A stretch of 64,000 bases of DNA from assembly GCF_001639105.2 (NCBI RefSeq), contig NZ_CP015285.1, forward strand, positions 426,501 through 490,500. Reading direction: 5' to 3'. Positions 61,243-64,000 of the stretch are shown here, piece after piece. The notes beneath the pieces were generated by a model. The model searched no databases. It was not told the DNA's origin and saw only the letters and a program-made list of their open reading frames with translations. This DNA comes from Azospirillum humicireducens (lineage in GTDB: Bacteria > Pseudomonadota > Alphaproteobacteria > Azospirillales > Azospirillaceae). Positions within the stretch are counted from its first letter, which is position 1; each line of letters opens with the position of its first letter. A program made the position numbers and the translations under genes.

Positions 61243-62487
61243 ATGGCTCCTCCAGTGAGGCGCAAAATCAGACTGACCGATGCTGCTGTCAAGAAACTTC
61301 CCATTGGCCGGTCCTGGGACACGGAAATTGGAGGATTTGGGGTCAAGGTCTATGCGTCAGGTAAGGCGCAATACATCCTTCGTTATCGCGGTCAGCAGAA
61401 GCAGCAGCGGGAATTCAGGCTTGGACAGGTTGGCGTGATCGGGGCCGATGAGGCTCGCAGCAAGGCGAAGATCTTGGTGGGCAAAATCGTGGAAGGCTCC
61501 GATCCAGCATGGGACCGCAAGGTCGGTTTGGCCTCAGCGCGAACCTTCAACGAGGTCATCGACAGATATCTTGACTGGGCGGATGGGCACCACAAGGAAA
61601 CCTCATTGGCAGAGGTTCGTCGTTACTGCCGCCTGCATATCCGTCCACGGTTCGGCGAGTTCCCGGTCACGAGCATGAGCCGGGGAATGGTCCAGCAGGC
61701 TTATGACAAGATGCGACAGGGACCGCATTTCCGCGCGAAGATGATTGCATGGGCGCGGTCGATTTGGACCTGGGGTGAGAAGCGTGAACTTGTCGGTGAC
61801 GCTCGTAACCCGTTTGTGATCGACGTTGGTGTTTCCAAGCCACGACGGTCAAGGGTGTTGACCGCAGAAGAATACGAACGTCTGTGGGCGGCTATCGAGA
61901 AGCACCGTTACCGTGGAGCTATAAAGAACGTGTCGCTCTGGGCGATTGAGTTCATGATGCTTTCACCGCTTAGGAAAACGGAGGTGTTTCGTCTGCGATG
62001 GGAGAACGTGGACATCAATCGTAGCATCATCAGAGTTGTTCAACACAAGACGGACCAGAAAGACGGTGTGCTTGAAGTCCACATCAGCGCACCGCTCAAG
62101 CGCCTGCTGAAGAGGATGCCCAGGTCATGCGAATGGTTGTTTCCAACGCCGGATTCGGCGACGGGACACATCATGAGCCTGGATCGTGCTTGGTCGCAGA
62201 TCAGAAAGGACGCGGGGTTGTTGAATGATGATCGTGTCACCCTCCATGATTTGCGGCGAAGTTGGAATAGCGTGGGCGCAACGCTGGGGTATGGCCCAAG
62301 CGTGATGGGAAAGGTGATCGGAAACTCTGCTCGCGTAAACGAGCGCCATTACTGGCACTTACAGGAGGCCCAACGGCGCGAAGTTACAGGTAATGTTGCG
62401 GAAGCTATCGCGGGATTTGCAAGCGGCAACTTGAGGGCGAATAGAGAGACGGGTTCTTTGGAAGACCGTCCTCCAGAACCGTCTTGA
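61243..62487 (+). CDS. tyrosine recombinase (phage/island-type integrase)
   Basis: A 414-residue integrase with an N-terminal DUF4102-like arm domain (RKIRLTDAAVKKLPIGRSWDTEIGGFGVKVYASGKAQYILRYR), a core-binding region, and a catalytic domain: Arg244 (SPLRKTEVFRLRW), Lys269 (QHKTD), His335-x2-Arg338 (LHDLRRSW) and Tyr370 (RHYWH). The position normally held by the second His is Asn361 (VIGNSARVNERHY). The start ATG at 61243 follows GGGGAAGGA. Codon use is less GC-rich than neighbours, pointing to transfer. The last seven codons and stop lie in the right arm of the 126-bp inverted repeat. Confidence 0.92.
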   Translation: MAPPVRRKIRLTDAAVKKLPIGRSWDTEIGGFGVKVYASGKAQYILRYRGQQKQQREFRLGQVGVIGADEARSKAKILVGKIVEGSDPAWDRKVGLASARTFNEVIDRYLDWADGHHKETSLAEVRRYCRLHIRPRFGEFPVTSMSRGMVQQAYDKMRQGPHFRAKMIAWARSIWTWGEKRELVGDARNPFVIDVGVSKPRRSRVLTAEEYERLWAAIEKHRYRGAIKNVSLWAIEFMMLSPLRKTEVFRLRWENVDINRSIIRVVQHKTDQKDGVLEVHISAPLKRLLKRMPRSCEWLFPTPDSATGHIMSLDRAWSQIRKDAGLLNDDRVTLHDLRRSWNSVGATLGYGPSVMGKVIGNSARVNERHYWHLQEAQRREVTGNVAEAIAGFASGNLRANRETGSLEDRPPEPS

Positions 62488-62589
62488 AACCGTCATCGCG
62501 ACACCGCTAAGCCATTGGAATTCCAAGGTTTTCTCGCGACCTTGGCGTCTACGGCGCGCCGCAACCAGGAGAAGAATAATGATCCCCCG
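62464..62589 (-). repeat. 126-bp inverted repeat, right arm
   Basis: Exact reverse complement of 60923-61048. It begins inside the integrase gene (codon 408) and ends after a copy of the purB ribosome site and start codon (ATGATCCCCCG), now pointing rightward. The duplicated start would encode only a 12-residue peptide before a stop, so this copy of the purB start is not functional. Confidence 0.97.
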
Positions 62590-62726
62590 TCAGAGGCGTC
62601 AAGGCTGGATTTGGTGAACGCAGCGAAGGATGTAGGGGAACGGCCCAGAGGGCCGGGCCATCGGTCAGCCATCTGGGCTTATCGCTGAGCATCGGTTGAT
62701 GGGCGGGGGCATGCCCCCGCCCGTGA
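62590..62726. other. gap between repeat arm and helicase, with a strong hairpin
   Basis: No gene is seen. A perfect palindrome, GGGCGGGGGC then ATGCCCCCGCCC (62701-62722), lies five bases from the end of the helicase gene and is probably its terminator. A smaller stem GGCCC-AGA-GGGCC lies at about 62644. Confidence 0.6.
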
Positions 62727-64000
62727 TCATGCGGCGTGCTTGGCTGCCAAAATGTCCTGGATGGTGAGCACCTGGGCGGATGGTTTCGGCCGACTACTGC
62801 TCTTTGCCTGGGCATCGGTTGCCGTGAACCGGTATTCGCTCCGGCCGCCGCGACTCCGGTGTTCAAGCCGGTCGTCCTGGCACAGCTTCATCTCCTTCGC
62901 GAACTTCACGACGCTGTAGCGTTCGGCCGGGAAGAACGTCTCCCGCCATTCCTCGAAGTGGTCGGCGAACAGGGATGCGCAGGTGGTCCAGGAGTCCGGG
63001 ATGTGGACGTCGGAATCGAGCCATTGTTCAACCGGGGTCCGATACCGCTGTCCCGCTTGCTCACCCCGGATCAGCGCATAGACGTCGCCTTCAAACGCCG
63101 GGGCCTCGGCGTCCTCGTCCACCGAGCGCCAGAAAGCCATGGCGTCCAACTTGCGGATCGCGGCAAGGTCGATCCTGTCGCACACGTTAATCTGGAAGAA
63201 CCGGCGATTACCGCTGGGATCCATGATCAAGGTGTCGAGGTCAAAGTTCCCGCAGCCGATAAACGTCGAGATGATCTCCCGCTTCCCGGCCTCTTGATAA
63301 AGCTGTCGGAATTGCTGGGATCGGCTGGTCATCAACCCTTTCACCTTGTTCACCTCCGAACGCCGGGCATTCGCCATCTCGTCGAAGAAGATGATCGGCA
63401 TGGTGGTGAGGTCCATCATGCGGCTCTGATCTTCCAGCATATCGAAGGACGTGGCCGTCACGGCTTCCTCGACAGGGTTGATCAGATGCTCAACAGTCGT
63501 GGTCTTTCCACAGCCTTGGACCCCCATGAGATACGGCATGATGTGGGTCCGGTAATGGATCGTCCCACGCATCGCGTTCTTCACCCGGTGAACCCAGTTC
63601 CTCAGCACAGCTTTGGCCGCCTCTCGATGTGTCGGGTTATTGACGGTGTTGTGAAAGAGGAGGTCGAGGATACGGTCAAAGACGGTGGTGTCGGCCGCCG
63701 GGTCGAACTTCACCCGCTCGTAGCAGGCTTGCAGAGCCTCTTTGTGCGCCAGCCGCCGCCATTCGGCCCAGGCGCCGTTGAGCGGATTGACGGCAGCGAA
63801 CGCCCCATGGTCGCCGGTCCAGATCGCGATCTGGTTTCGGACATCGGCGCTGCCAACGGTCTGGCCCTTGGCGTCGATGAACGTTCCGTCCACCTTCATC
63901 CGCAAGTCACGCGACTCGATGAAGGCGGAGATGAAGTCGATGAGGCCGTCAGGATAGCGGCCGAGATCGGCGGTGATCCGCCATCCCCGAACCATGTCGG
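62727..64000 (-). CDS. VapE-like P-loop ATPase/helicase (partial, runs off the right edge)
   Basis: At least 422 residues of a phage/plasmid-type helicase: Walker A MGVQGCGKTTTVEHL (about 158-170), Walker B PIIFFDEMANARR (about 200-212) and the VapE/DUF5906-type segment FIGCGNFDLDTLIMDPSGNRRFFQI. Such proteins act in DNA replication of phages, satellites and integrative elements, usually downstream of a primase domain. The ATG at 63995 may be internal, since the frame stays open to the window edge and family members are often longer. It is probably part of the same accessory element as the integrase. Confidence 0.82.
   Translation of the reverse strand, partial: DMVRGWRITADLGRYPDGLIDFISAFIESRDLRMKVDGTFIDAKGQTVGSADVRNQIAIWTGDHGAFAAVNPLNGAWAEWRRLAHKEALQACYERVKFDPAADTTVFDRILDLLFHNTVNNPTHREAAKAVLRNWVHRVKNAMRGTIHYRTHIMPYLMGVQGCGKTTTVEHLINPVEEAVTATSFDMLEDQSRMMDLTTMPIIFFDEMANARRSEVNKVKGLMTSRSQQFRQLYQEAGKREIISTFIGCGNFDLDTLIMDPSGNRRFFQINVCDRIDLAAIRKLDAMAFWRSVDEDAEAPAFEGDVYALIRGEQAGQRYRTPVEQWLDSDVHIPDSWTTCASLFADHFEEWRETFFPAERYSVVKFAKEMKLCQDDRLEHRSRGGRSEYRFTATDAQAKSSSRPKPSAQVLTIQDILAAKHAA

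Noticed and set aside
60934..62600. Search for a tRNA gene as the integration site of the recombinase element
   Set aside because: No tRNA-like cloverleaf or TTCGAATC-type arm was found; the repeated sequence is the purB leader instead.
62580..62618. Second purB-like start (ribosome site and ATGATCCCC) in the right repeat arm
   Set aside because: It reaches a stop after 12 codons and has no PurB sequence beyond the repeat, so it is a duplicated fragment, not a gene.

Overview
The window is high-GC DNA (roughly two thirds G+C by eye) with short intergenic gaps and an alphaproteobacterial gene repertoire: the ATP synthase zeta inhibitor, a DUF1127 protein, a Bug/Tct transporter, an alphaproteobacterial-type ornithine decarboxylase and lipid A genes. 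It also carries a nitrogen-fixation block (fixABCX, then iscA-nifU-nifS-nifV-cysE-nifW). This combination and gene order point to Azospirillum or a close relative (inference; no species-level marker is present).

Layout. 0.2-9.4 kb: a DMT exporter, a Cys-rich lipoprotein with a Tudor-like tail, an N-formylglutamate amidohydrolase plus YbdK-type ligase pair, a Met/Cys trans-sulfuration enzyme behind a terminator-like leader hairpin, a soluble PAS histidine kinase, and queC. 9.4-20 kb: a divergent tctC / tctBA tricarboxylate transporter, small membrane and DUF1127 proteins, HAD and cupin proteins, ornithine decarboxylase with a putative upstream leader peptide, an MgtC-like protein, a Bcr/CflA exporter, ribF and a MaoC hydratase. 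20-31.7 kb: housekeeping genes (rlpA, hydrolases, creA, zeta inhibitor, NRDE protein, purC-purS, an AlkA-like glycosylase, a lipid kinase). 31.9-40.2 kb: envelope genes (LpxH-like phosphatase with a GT4 glycosyltransferase; waaA-lpxK-lpxL), a VapBC-type toxin-antitoxin pair and LysE-type exporters. 40.2-44.3 kb: a BglII/BstYI-type restriction endonuclease with no methyltransferase in the window, and a large hybrid histidine kinase.

44.5-55.6 kb is the nitrogen-fixation region. fixABCX (forward) has two perfect NifA upstream activator sequences (TGT-N10-ACA) and a near-consensus sigma-54 -24/-12 promoter. The iscA-nifUSV-cysE-nifW operon (reverse) has its own sigma-54 promoter and UAS, shared with a divergent TPR-like gene that also has a weaker -24/-12 match. 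Together these supply electrons (FixABCX), Fe-S clusters (IscA, NifU, NifS), cysteine (CysE), homocitrate for FeMo-co (NifV) and nitrogenase protection (NifW). The structural genes nifHDK are not in the window.

55.8-60.9 kb: an Old Yellow Enzyme and its divergent TetR-type regulator with two matching palindromic operators, rarD, then purB-bolA-grxD. 60.9-64 kb is accessory DNA: a tyrosine recombinase gene enclosed by a perfect 126-bp inverted repeat. One arm is the purB leader plus its first codons, and the other arm contains the recombinase stop codon. A VapE-like helicase runs off the right edge. This integrase-in-inverted-repeat arrangement is the most unusual structure I found. Four copies of a GC-rich palindromic intergenic repeat are scattered through the window, one of them inside the nif operon.
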